DNA of 17,182 nt from DATGCT01 sp964639325. GTDB taxonomy: Bacteria > Patescibacteriota > Minisyncoccia > UBA6257 > GWB1-50-10. A program made the position numbers and the translations under genes. The stretch lies in NCBI GenBank assembly GCA_964639325.1, contig CAZXDO010000038.1, positions 1-17,182 of the forward strand. Reading direction: 5' to 3'. Numbering within the stretch: position 1 is the stretch's first letter; each line of letters opens with the position of its first letter. The notes beneath the pieces are model-generated. The model saw nothing but the letters and a program-made list of their open reading frames with translations. It was not told the origin of the DNA and did no database searches. Below, piece after piece: positions 6,395 through 12,259 of this stretch.

Positions 6395-6468
6395 GCGCCC
6401 GTGGCTCAACTGGATAGAGCATCAGCTTGCGGAGCTGAAGGTTACAGGTTCGAGTCCTGTCGGGCGTA
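6395..6468 (+). tRNA. tRNA-Arg(GCG)
   Basis: Acceptor GCGCCCG/CGGGCGT (one G-T), anticodon stem TCAGC/GCTGA around TTGCGGA, and T arm ACAGG-TTCGAGT-CCTGT are present. The anticodon reads GCG, where most bacteria have ACG modified to ICG by TadA. A GCG tRNA reads CGC and CGU without inosine. Confidence 0.95.
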
Positions 6469-6473
6469 CTATT

Positions 6474-6502
6474 AAAAAACGCACTAGTAAAGTGCGTTTT
6501 TT
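6474..6502. terminator. Bidirectional terminator between tRNA-Arg and the antiporter gene
   Basis: AAAAAACGCAC and GTGCGTTTTTT form a perfect 11-bp stem around TAGTAAA, with A and T runs on both sides. It serves tRNA-Arg on plus and the antiporter gene on minus, whose stop codon lies 34 bp away. Confidence 0.88.
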
Positions 6503-6535
6503 GTTTGGAAATATTTTTGAATAGAGTTTTACACC

Positions 6536-7759
6536 TTAAGCGTTTTGCTGAAATTGGATGTCTGTATCTTCTTCTCCGTCATTACTCTTTTTATTTTTTG
6601 GCAATAGAAAAATTAACAAGCTTGTAAGTACAATAGACCATAAGATAACGCCGTATGTGAAATCACGCGCTGTCATATTATCAATAAGCATAATTAGAGC
6701 TGCCCCTACAAGACCTTTGGGGAGTAAGCGATAAAGTACCTCAAAATCAAACGAGTCTGTTTTTTTGGGAATAAACAGCTTAACAACAATCATTCTCATA
6801 CCAAAAAGGATAGCTGTTACCGTAAGCGCCACGGAAATTATAAAAAGATTATCAAGTCTTATCGATAAACCAATAAAAACAAAAAAATACGTCTTAAAGA
6901 GAAATACTAACCCCGAAAATATTCTTTTTTCCCATTTTGTCAGCTTGAACTCTTGAAACCCAAGTAATAAAGGAAGGTGCCCCAATTGAACAAACTGCAG
7001 ATTGCCAAGGGTAATACCAAAAGCAAGGGCAGCAAAAACACCATTTGCCCCTAAAAGCTCCGTTATGCCAAAGACAACAAGTAAAAGTGCGGGTGTCATA
7101 AAAATATTGTTTTGTATCCCCCTCACCCGTGAGATTATTTGCGACCAGATAACACCGGTAAGCGCGCCGACAAGAAGTGCAATAAAAATATTTGCGCCTA
7201 AACCAACAGAAAAGTCGGTTAAATCAAAAAAACCATTTTTTCCAAAATCAATAATTGCAAAGATAATTCCTACGGTGAATATATCATTTATATTTGCCTC
7301 AAATGTAAGAAGCGACTTAGTCGTATCAGAAACGGAAAGTTTTTCAAGGATCGGAACTACAATCCCCCCGGAAACACCTCCTAGTATCACCCCTACTAAA
7401 AGTGCATCTACTAATGTGAATTTAAAAAGAAAATGAGTGATTGGCAACACCACGGCAATAGTTGTAATTATAGTGCCCAGCATAAGAGCAACTGCGCGCG
7501 ATGCCGTGGAAAACAATCCGCGTAATTTAATACCAAGCCCTGCCTCAAATAAAATAATCAGCAAGGTAAATATAACAAATAATTCCCCTACTATTCCGAC
7601 ATCGCTCACATCAATAAGGCCCATAATAGGACCGATAACGACACCGATGGCAACTAAAAATAATACATCAGGAATTTGGAATTTTTTAAATATTTCAGTA
7701 AAAAAATAACCCAAAAAGATAAGAGCACCAACTCCAAATGCGATTAATGCAATTTCCAT
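6536..7759 (-). CDS. CPA-family Na+(K+)/H+ antiporter
   Basis: This 407-residue integral membrane protein of about 11-13 TM segments exchanges monovalent cations for protons across the cytoplasmic membrane. The centre carries FEANINDIF with Asn158-Asp159, the Asn-Asp pair of electroneutral CPA1/NhaP-type carriers (CPA2 has Asp-Asp). Upstream, GGVSGGIVVPIL (127-138) occupies the place of the unwound TM4 helix but lacks the TDP motif of classic NhaP. LLPKGLVGAALIM near the end matches the conserved late TM Pro-Lys/Arg-Gly element. There is no C-terminal TrkA-N or cytosolic regulatory domain, only a short polar tail. The ATG at 7759 follows a TATACT by 8 nt. The family is secure; ion preference is not. 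Confidence 0.9.
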   Translation of the reverse strand: MEIALIAFGVGALIFLGYFFTEIFKKFQIPDVLFLVAIGVVIGPIMGLIDVSDVGIVGELFVIFTLLIILFEAGLGIKLRGLFSTASRAVALMLGTIITTIAVVLPITHFLFKFTLVDALLVGVILGGVSGGIVVPILEKLSVSDTTKSLLTFEANINDIFTVGIIFAIIDFGKNGFFDLTDFSVGLGANIFIALLVGALTGVIWSQIISRVRGIQNNIFMTPALLLVVFGITELLGANGVFAALAFGITLGNLQFVQLGHLPLLLGFQEFKLTKWEKRIFSGLVFLFKTYFFVFIGLSIRLDNLFIISVALTVTAILFGMRMIVVKLFIPKKTDSFDFEVLYRLLPKGLVGAALIMLIDNMTARDFTYGVILWSIVLTSLLIFLLPKNKKSNDGEEDTDIQFQQNA

Positions 7760-7807
7760 TAATATCTAGTATAACAGAAATAAGTGGAGTTTCTAATAGT
7801 ATTTCCG

Positions 7808-7865
7808 CCACGGGAAAACTACAGTTTTCCCGACCCCTTTCGTGTTCGAATCCCGATTCTATATA
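7808..7865. repeat. Palindromic tRNA-associated repeat, truncated copy (unit A)
   Basis: A perfect 9-bp stem CGGGAAAAC/GTTTTCCCG (7811-7832) is followed by GACCCCTTTCGTGTTCGAAT, then CCCGATTCTATAT. The same order (stem, GACCC, TTCGA(A/G)TCC, CTATAT) occurs at 8880-8932. Both copies sit directly beyond the terminator of a tRNA. The left half of the longer element is missing here. GTTCGAATCCC looks like a tRNA T arm, but no tRNA is present on this strand. Confidence 0.6.
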
Positions 7866-7899
7866 ATATCAGCATACCATAAAGGTATGCTGATTATAT
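7861..7899 (-). terminator. Likely terminator of the tRNA-Ala/tRNA-Ser(UGA) transcript
   Basis: ATCAGCATACC (7868-7878) and GGTATGCTGAT (7884-7894) form a perfect 11-bp stem two bases beyond the tRNA-Ser 3' end. The tail on the minus strand is AT-rich and lacks a pure T run. Confidence 0.6.
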
Positions 7900-7900
7900 G

Positions 7901-7984
7901 CGGAGGAGGCGAGACTCGAACTCGCAAGCCCTTTCGGGCGCCGCTTTTCAAGAGCGGTAGATTACCAATTATCTGTACTCCTCC
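7901..7984 (-). tRNA. tRNA-Ser(UGA)
   Basis: Acceptor GGAGGAG/CTCCTCC with discriminator G, anticodon loop CTTGAAA on stem CCGCT/AGCGG (anticodon TGA), a variable arm GCCC-GAAA-GGGC and T arm GCGAG-TTCGAGT-CTCGC are present. It follows tRNA-Ala by 4 bases. Confidence 0.96.
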
Positions 7985-7988
7985 TTTG

Positions 7989-8063
7989 TGGACCCGAGGG
8001 GATTCGAACCCCTGAAACCTCTGCTATGCCATAGCAGCGCTCTACCAACTGAGCTACGGGCCC
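7989..8063 (-). tRNA. tRNA-Ala(GGC)
   Basis: Acceptor GGGCCCG/CGGGTCC (one G-T), D arm GCTCAGTTGGTAGAGC, anticodon loop ATGGCAT on stem CTGCT/AGCAG (anticodon GGC), and T arm AGGGG-TTCGAAT-CCCCT are present. The endonuclease-like gene upstream stops two bases before the tRNA 5' end. Confidence 0.97.
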
Positions 8064-8065
8064 AA

Positions 8066-8737
8066 TCACAGAAACATTCTAGCGATTATATCTAATTCAA
8101 CTCGAATATTTGTGCCTGAGCAATAAATTACACACACACCCTTGTAATCCTTATTCTTTGTTTTTTTCCCTTTCGTTCTAGGGTCAGGTTTAGTTTTGTA
8201 AAAGTTCTTCTTAGGTATACTTACTTTCTTTGACCAGAAATTAGTAAGTTCTTTTATGTCTTGATCTACTCTATAAGAAATTCTTGCTTTTAAATATTTT
8301 CTCTTAACTCCATAACATTTTTCAAGAAGTCTGATATATATTTCTATTACTTCCGGATCAGAATTCCCAAGAGTAGGAATCCTCCCAGGCTGTCTACCTT
8401 TCGCTCCTTCTCCCAAATAAAGCATTGCTAGTGCAATTTTTGCTACGTCTTTATTCCATATTATTTCTTTTAGATAATCGTTGTCACTTTTAAGCTTTTC
8501 CAGAAACTCTTTTCTTTTTCTATAATTAGCCTTAACAGCAGCTTCCCTTGCTTTTTTATTCAATTCTTTTAATTTTCTCTTATGTTTTTCTTCACCATTC
8601 CGGGAAAAAACAACATTCTCACACCAGTTAGAAATCGTACTTTTAGATAATCTTGATTTAAGCTCTTTGTTTATCTCGCTGTATGTATAACCCTTTTTCC
8701 TTAAATTCTGAACCTTCTCTTTTAATTCTCTGTTCAT
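8066..8737 (-). CDS. HTH / LAGLIDADG-like putative homing endonuclease upstream of tRNA-Ala
   Basis: This is a 223-residue, strongly basic paralogue of the gene at 2196-2855. It has an N-terminal helix-turn-helix (about 3-40; YTYSEINKELKSRLSKSTIS), a Lys/Arg/Glu helical linker (45-95), and a domain with IALAMLYLGEGAKG (101-114) followed by GNSDPEVIEIYIRLLEKCYG (124-143), matching the other copy's LYWGEG and NVDPGII elements. Overall identity is low, so this is not a recent duplication. An ATG at 8737 is chosen over the TTG at 8773, because the TTG lies in the -35 box of a good promoter. The TGA stop is two bases from tRNA-Ala. Nuclease function is inferred from motif and position. Confidence 0.65.
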   Translation of the reverse strand: MNRELKEKVQNLRKKGYTYSEINKELKSRLSKSTISNWCENVVFSRNGEEKHKRKLKELNKKAREAAVKANYRKRKEFLEKLKSDNDYLKEIIWNKDVAKIALAMLYLGEGAKGRQPGRIPTLGNSDPEVIEIYIRLLEKCYGVKRKYLKARISYRVDQDIKELTNFWSKKVSIPKKNFYKTKPDPRTKGKKTKNKDYKGVCVIYCSGTNIRVELDIIARMFL

Positions 8738-8744
8738 ACTATTA

Positions 8745-8773
8745 ATTGTACTCCAGAGATTTTGTATGTGCAA
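8745..8773 (-). promoter_or_regulatory. Promoter of the tRNA-Ala-linked endonuclease gene (leaderless)
   Basis: On the minus strand, TTGCAC (8773-8768), a 17-nt spacer and TACAAT (8750-8745) precede the ATG by 7 nt, so transcription should start at or next to the ATG. The -35 lies 7 bp from the duplicated tRNA-Val 3' end. Confidence 0.7.
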
Positions 8774-8780
8774 TCCTTTT

Positions 8781-8803
8781 TGTGGGCGGTACAGGACTCA
8801 AAC
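8781..8803 (-). repeat. Duplicated 3' end of tRNA-Val (att-like scar)
   Basis: The plus-strand TGTGGGCGGTACAGGACTC (8781-8799) is an exact copy of 8969-8987, the T-arm 3' half, acceptor strand and flank of tRNA-Val. One mismatch and a further AAC follow. The offset is 188 bp. The anticodon and D arms are missing, so it cannot be a functional tRNA. Confidence 0.8.
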
Positions 8804-8924
8804 GTCGTTCGCTCCGCTCATTCCCCGAACACCTCTCGGTTTTCGGCGTTCGTCGCTATCGCTCCTCACTGCTTTCCTGCACGGGGAAACTCCCGTTTCC
8901 CCGACCCTCTTCCCGTTCGAGTCC
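8794..8924. mobile_element. GC-rich palindromic mini-element inserted at tRNA-Val
   Basis: This 131-bp segment is bounded by 11-bp inverted repeats, GGACTCAAACG (8794-8804) and CGTTCGAGTCC (8914-8924), with one mismatch. The repeats match the tRNA-Val T arm. Inside are a perfect 9-bp stem CGGGGAAAC/GTTTCCCCG (8882-8903), an inner CCGAA/TTCGG pair, and two related subunits (CGTCGTTCGCTCCGCTCA and CGTCGCTATCGCTCCTCA). It is much richer in G+C than its surroundings and has no reading frame of note. A non-autonomous mobile element is the preferred reading; a structured RNA is the alternative. Confidence 0.5.
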
Positions 8925-8938
8925 GACTATATGAAAAT
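8880..8938. repeat. Palindromic tRNA-associated repeat, full-element copy (unit B)
   Basis: Partner of 7808-7865. It shares the CACGGG-AAAC stem, the GACCC pyrimidine-rich link, a T-arm-like GTTCGAGTCC and CTATAT. It forms the right part of the mini-element and adjoins the hairpin next to tRNA-Val. Confidence 0.6.
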
Positions 8939-8969
8939 AATTTAAAGGCAAACTTCAAATTATTTTCAT
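8931..8969 (-). terminator. Possible terminator of tRNA-Val
   Basis: ATGAAAATAATTT (8931-8943) and AAATTATTTTCAT (8957-8969) form a perfect 13-bp inverted repeat directly beyond the tRNA 3' end. The stem is nearly all A/T, so its strength is uncertain. Confidence 0.5.
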
Positions 8970-8970
8970 G

Positions 8971-9044
8971 TGGGCGGTACAGGACTCGAACCTGTGACTT
9001 CTACCATGTCGAGGTAGCGCTCTAACCAACTGAGCTAACCGCCC
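8971..9044 (-). tRNA. tRNA-Val(GAC)
   Basis: Acceptor GGGCGGT/ACCGCCC, D arm GCTCAGTTGGTTAGAGC, anticodon stem CTACC/GGTAG around TCGACAT (anticodon GAC) and T arm ACAGG-TTCGAGT-CCTGT are present. No CCA is encoded. Its 3' end is duplicated 188 bp downstream. Confidence 0.97.
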
Positions 9045-9089
9045 ATCAAAACAATGATATATGCTAAAAGCTTATTTTTCAACAAACTG

Positions 9090-9172
9090 TGGGCAGGGAG
9101 GGACTTGAACCCTCAAGCCGTAAAGGCACAAGATCCTAAATCTTGCGTGTTTACCAGTTTCACCACCTGCCC
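9090..9172 (-). tRNA. tRNA-Leu(UAG)
   Basis: Acceptor GGGCAGG/CCTGCCC, D arm TGGTGAAACTGGTAAAC, anticodon stem CAAGA/TCTTG around TTTAGGA (anticodon TAG), variable arm and T arm GAGGG-TTCAAGT-CCCTC are present. A tRNA-Leu 5' fragment lies directly against its 5' end. Confidence 0.96.
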
Positions 9173-9196
9173 GTCTGCCAGTTCCGCCACGAGGGC
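9173..9196 (-). pseudogene. 5' fragment of another tRNA-Leu fused to tRNA-Leu(UAG)
   Basis: On the minus strand, GCCCTCGTGGCGGAACTGGC and then AGAC read as the acceptor 5' strand and D arm of a class II tRNA-Leu. The fragment stops after the D arm, exactly where the intact tRNA-Leu(UAG) begins. No matching CGAGGGC 3' acceptor strand follows. It differs from both intact tRNA-Leu genes in the window, so it is the remnant of a third one. Confidence 0.75.
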
Positions 9197-9240
9197 AATA
9201 CTATTGAAGAATAGCAATAAATTTAAGGTTTTTAAATACA

Positions 9241-9269
9241 TTGACATAATAGCATATATATTATAAAAT
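9241..9269 (+). promoter_or_regulatory. Consensus sigma70-type promoter of the band-7 operon
   Basis: A perfect TTGACA (9241-9246), a 17-nt spacer and TAAAAT (9264-9269) lie 39 nt before the ATG at 9309. Unlike several other first genes here, this one has a proper leader and a Shine-Dalgarno (AAAGGAG at 9295-9301). Confidence 0.75.
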
Positions 9270-9308
9270 ATAAACAGAAATTTAAAAATAAAAAGAAAGG
9301 AGTTTGTT

Positions 9309-10553
9309 ATGAAAGTTAAGAACATTGTTATGAAAGTTAAAGGACTTGCGGTGAGTGCAAAGTTGCTCATTTTTAGTCTAACTGTTTTTGCCATATTGAT
9401 CCTAGCTGCCATTATTTTTGCAGCTAAAGGTTTCCCATATGTAGGTTGGGCCGTTATTATCACCGGCGGAGGATCTTTTATTCTCCAAGGTTTAAGAAAA
9501 ATTGAAGAAGACCCTCCCCACAAAGGGATTTTAACCTTTTTTGGCAAGAGGCAGTACAAAGAAATCGAAAATGATCAAGGTGAAAAGAAAAAACACACTA
9601 TTTTTCTTGATGAAGGTTTAAGATTTTTACCTTTTTATCCTTTCGTTTTTGGTTATGTACCGGTAAATGTTGAAAGAAAGCCTTTTGAGGTAAAAGTTAC
9701 AACTCGAACCCCCGACAGGGCTCAGGTGGAGATAACCATAAGCATTAGCTTGAGGCCTCTTCCTAAATACCTTATCAACTATGAAGATAGCGGAGGTTTT
9801 GAAGGAGTAAAAAATCACCTCAAAGGAGAGATTGAAGAAAGGGTTCGTGAATGGGCTGAAGGTCTTCGAGAAGGTCCAATGGATTGGCGGGAAATTTATC
9901 AAGCCAAACTTGAAGCAGCCAGTATTCTTATCAAAAGAGTAGCCGGAAATGGCGCGGTTAATATCCCAACTTACGCTCAAGTGGTTCCTACTAATATTCT
10001 CATGCTGTACACAGAAGTTCCAAGGATAGAAGGTACAGATGAGGATGAAAAAAGAGTAACTAAGAATGAATGGTCTTGGGTTAAAAACAGATGGGAAAAG
10101 GTGGAGAGAATATTAAACAACCTGGAAGAAGAAGAAAAAGAACTCGCCTTAGAAAGGGCAAAAGAAAGAAAGAGGCAAGTTCAAAAAATTCGTTCAGGAG
10201 AAGGTGATCTTGAAATCATTGACCTTGGTATGAGACTGGAAAGGCTTAACATCAGCAACGTAGAAGTAACCGGTGAGGCCGGTAAAGCAGCGGATCAGCA
10301 AGCAAAAGAACAAGAAGAAATGCAAGCTGAAGAATTGGAAATTACCCATCTTCTAAATCAGGTTAAACGTTTAAGAGAAGAAGGAAAATATTCTCCTGAA
10401 CAAGCCCTAGAAGCCTTTCAGACAGAAAGGAATAAGGTAACGAAAGCAATTGACGAGAAAAAGTTAAACGTTTCTCCTGAAACTAGGAAACTTATTAAAA
10501 GTCTCGGCAGTGATGTTCTGAAATCAATTCTTCAAAAGAAAGGAGGTAACTGA
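9309..10553 (+). CDS. SPFH/band-7-like membrane-anchored protein
   Basis: This 414-residue protein has two hydrophobic segments (about 17-39 and 44-61), then EDPPHKGILTFFGKRQ and a beta-rich region ending in PDRAQVEITISISLRPLP, which fits the start of an SPFH (stomatin/prohibitin/flotillin) domain. From about residue 250 it is long, highly charged coiled coil (EEEEKELALERAKERKRQ and onward), as in SPFH proteins that form ring-like membrane scaffolds. The ATG at 9309 has AAAGGAG 7 nt upstream. A second ATG lies 21 bp on within an in-frame repeat of the start (9304-9319 and 9325-9340). The next gene begins 2 nt after the stop, so the two form an operon. The exact role is unknown. Confidence 0.8.
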   Translation: MKVKNIVMKVKGLAVSAKLLIFSLTVFAILILAAIIFAAKGFPYVGWAVIITGGGSFILQGLRKIEEDPPHKGILTFFGKRQYKEIENDQGEKKKHTIFLDEGLRFLPFYPFVFGYVPVNVERKPFEVKVTTRTPDRAQVEITISISLRPLPKYLINYEDSGGFEGVKNHLKGEIEERVREWAEGLREGPMDWREIYQAKLEAASILIKRVAGNGAVNIPTYAQVVPTNILMLYTEVPRIEGTDEDEKRVTKNEWSWVKNRWEKVERILNNLEEEEKELALERAKERKRQVQKIRSGEGDLEIIDLGMRLERLNISNVEVTGEAGKAADQQAKEQEEMQAEELEITHLLNQVKRLREEGKYSPEQALEAFQTERNKVTKAIDEKKLNVSPETRKLIKSLGSDVLKSILQKKGGN

Positions 10554-10555
10554 AG

Positions 10556-11020
10556 ATGAATACGAGAAGTCCTGTAACATCTTGGTTGTGGTTATTAGTT
10601 GTTTTACCCGGTGTTGTTTTAATAGGTCTTCGATTTTTAAACAAAGACATATTGAAACTAAAAACCCCTGGTGAAAATAAATCAAGGGTGGATACGGTTT
10701 TAACAACTGAAAGAAACTATGATCAATTCATTTACTTTGCTGCACAGCCAAATCAAATGTACAAAATCACATTTGACGAACCCGGCAAAAGCGGAGAGGT
10801 AGATTTAAGATATGTTGGTCACTTTAGAATTGAGTCTGACAGCGGCCATTATTCCTGGTATAGCGAAGTGGAAGAGGTAATATATGAACCGCCTCGGCAC
10901 GAAAGAGACAGTAATCGGGTAACAAACTTAAATCTTAATCGAGAAAACGCAAGGCTTTTTATAGAAAGTCGATCAAAAAAGAACGAAGTAACGATAAAGA
11001 CATGGAAAAGTTCTTTTTAA
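10556..11020 (+). CDS. Single-TM protein co-transcribed with the band-7 protein
   Basis: This 154-residue protein has one hydrophobic segment (about 9-26) near the N-terminus, followed by a polar beta-rich domain (LRYVGHFRIESDSGHYSWYS) presumably on the outer side. No lipobox and no family are recognised. Its Shine-Dalgarno GGAGGT overlaps the last codons of the band-7 gene, 9 nt before the ATG, which indicates translational coupling and a shared function. A strong bidirectional terminator follows. Confidence 0.85.
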   Translation: MNTRSPVTSWLWLLVVLPGVVLIGLRFLNKDILKLKTPGENKSRVDTVLTTERNYDQFIYFAAQPNQMYKITFDEPGKSGEVDLRYVGHFRIESDSGHYSWYSEVEEVIYEPPRHERDSNRVTNLNLNRENARLFIESRSKKNEVTIKTWKSSF

Positions 11021-11029
11021 AACTAAAAA

Positions 11030-11059
11030 CCCCATCAAATCATTGATGGGGCTTTTTTT
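11030..11059. terminator. Bidirectional terminator of the band-7 and VirB2-like operons
   Basis: CCCCATCAA (11030-11038) and TTGATGGGG (11043-11051) form a perfect 9-bp stem around ATCA, with CTTTTTTT on plus and TTTTTAGTTTT on minus. It separates two convergent operons. Confidence 0.92.
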
Positions 11060-11072
11060 ATAATTAGATATC

Positions 11073-11417
11073 TTACGGAGTGATAACGTTTCGAACAAGA
11101 ATATCAAGCCCACCAGCGAAAAGCGCAACAGCAATAGCTATAACAGCATAAATCAACATATTCTTTGCTTTCTTTATTTTATCTTCATTACCCTGGGCAA
11201 TAAGATATTGAAAAGCAGCAATCAAAACAAAGATTGAAGCTACAATATAGAAGAAAGTGTTAAGCCAACCAAGCACTTTTTGAAGCAAACTTTCCACCCC
11301 TGTTAAATCTTGAATAGGAGGAGCTTCGGTAGGTGGTGTTTGTGCCCCAATAATAACCGGTGCTATAAGCATGGTAACAATAGGAATTATTATCGCTGCT
11401 TTATATAAACTTTTCAT
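11073..11417 (-). CDS. VirB2/TrbC-like small membrane protein 1
   Basis: This 114-residue protein has a signal peptide (1-25, ending IIGAQ), a short Pro-rich region, and two TM segments (about 50-69 and 87-107) joined by a basic loop QGNEDKIKKAKNML. This is the architecture of type IV secretion pilins of the VirB2/TrbC type. The same pattern AxGNxxK...KK...AxxGxxI recurs in the next two genes, so the three are paralogues. It is last in its operon and ends at the shared terminator. No other type IV secretion gene lies in the window, so a pilus role is inference. Confidence 0.75.
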   Translation of the reverse strand: MKSLYKAAIIIPIVTMLIAPVIIGAQTPPTEAPPIQDLTGVESLLQKVLGWLNTFFYIVASIFVLIAAFQYLIAQGNEDKIKKAKNMLIYAVIAIAVALFAGGLDILVRNVITP

Positions 11418-11478
11418 AATTTATCTTTTATAATTTTTGACTTTTATGTAGCGAAACGACCTTTTCTTAAAATTTTAA

Positions 11479-11835
11479 TTAATTTAAGACACTTTTTATA
11501 ATACTGGTTACACCAGTAGCTAGCAATATTATTGCATATCCTATGACCGTATAAAGTATAGTTTTCTTTCCACGTTTAAATTTTTCCGGATCACCGGCGG
11601 CAAAAAGCATTTGAAAAGCACCCACTAAAACCATTATACCTACGATAGGAGTGGCAATAGTGACAAGGCCGGTAGTAATTTTATGAAGTAGTTCTGCTAT
11701 AGTGCTACTTCCAACAGGATTGTTAAGGGTTACACTACTTCCTCCAACATTACCCTCTTGAGCAAATACCGGAAAAGCTAAAATAAAACCTATTAATAAA
11801 AAAGTGGTTATTAATAATTTAAAAGATGATTTCAT
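11479..11835 (-). CDS. VirB2/TrbC-like small membrane protein 2
   Basis: This 118-residue protein has a signal peptide (1-25, ending PVFAQ), a Gly/Ser-rich linker with an amphipathic stretch (TIAELLHKITTGLV), and two TM segments (about 60-78 and 92-112) joined by AAGDPEKFKRGKKTILY. The loop matches that of its neighbours (GAFQMLFAAGDPEKF against AAFQYLIAQGNEDKI in protein 1). It lies between the other two paralogues, with short AT-rich gaps (61 and 33 bp). No good Shine-Dalgarno is visible before the ATG at 11835. Confidence 0.75.
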   Translation of the reverse strand: MKSSFKLLITTFLLIGFILAFPVFAQEGNVGGSSVTLNNPVGSSTIAELLHKITTGLVTIATPIVGIMVLVGAFQMLFAAGDPEKFKRGKKTILYTVIGYAIILLATGVTSIIKSVLN

Positions 11836-11868
11836 TTTTATATTTTGCTTTGAAAACTATACTTTATT

Positions 11869-12255
11869 TTAACACGAAATTGAATTCCAAGGATAGTTAG
11901 GGTTGCCGGTCATAAGGTGAAAAACTGTATTAACGATAATCCAAGAAGCTAGGGCTATAAAAATTCCGAGAATAGCATTGGTAACAAACTTTTTTCCTAG
12001 TTCATACCTGTTTTGGTTTCCTGCGCTTATCATCATCATTATTGCTCCGACTACAATCATAAAAGCGGCGACAGCAAAGGTGAGTTCAATTAATAAATCG
12101 GTTATATTAGCACCGACTTTTACCATATCACAAAATCCACAAATACCTTTTCTATTACAAGCAACCCCGTCCCAAACACCTGTAAGAGCTAGGGCCGGAG
12201 AAGCACTTAGAGAGAATAGGGTAAGAAAAATAGTAGCTGTAAATGTTTTTTTCAT
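11869..12255 (-). CDS. VirB2/TrbC-like small membrane protein 3, Cys-containing
   Basis: This 128-residue protein has a signal peptide (1-23, ending PALAL), then an extracytoplasmic stretch with three Cys (CNRKGICGFC, about 33-42) and a fourth Cys as the very last residue, suggesting disulfide bonds or metal binding outside the membrane. Two TM segments (about 54-75 and 91-114) flank a loop SAGNQNRYELGKKFV that matches its two paralogues. It starts 4 bp after the stop of the solute-binding protein gene, so the two are co-transcribed. Confidence 0.78.
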   Translation of the reverse strand: MKKTFTATIFLTLFSLSASPALALTGVWDGVACNRKGICGFCDMVKVGANITDLLIELTFAVAAFMIVVGAIMMMISAGNQNRYELGKKFVTNAILGIFIALASWIIVNTVFHLMTGNPNYPWNSISC

Positions 12256-12259
12256 ATTT

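Noticed and set aside
8064..8110. A matching bracket repeat around the tRNA-Ala-linked endonuclease gene
   Set aside because: No alignment longer than a few bases was found between its promoter and the sequence before tRNA-Ala.
9113..9559. A 148-residue minus-strand reading frame over tRNA-Leu(UAG) and the start of the band-7 gene
   Set aside because: It is antisense to a well-supported gene, and its C-terminus is a translation of the tRNA-Leu and the tRNA fragment.
8066..10553. UGA read as glycine or tryptophan (alternative code)
   Set aside because: TGA ends the genes at 8066-8737 and 9309-10553 at sensible points, so it is a stop here.
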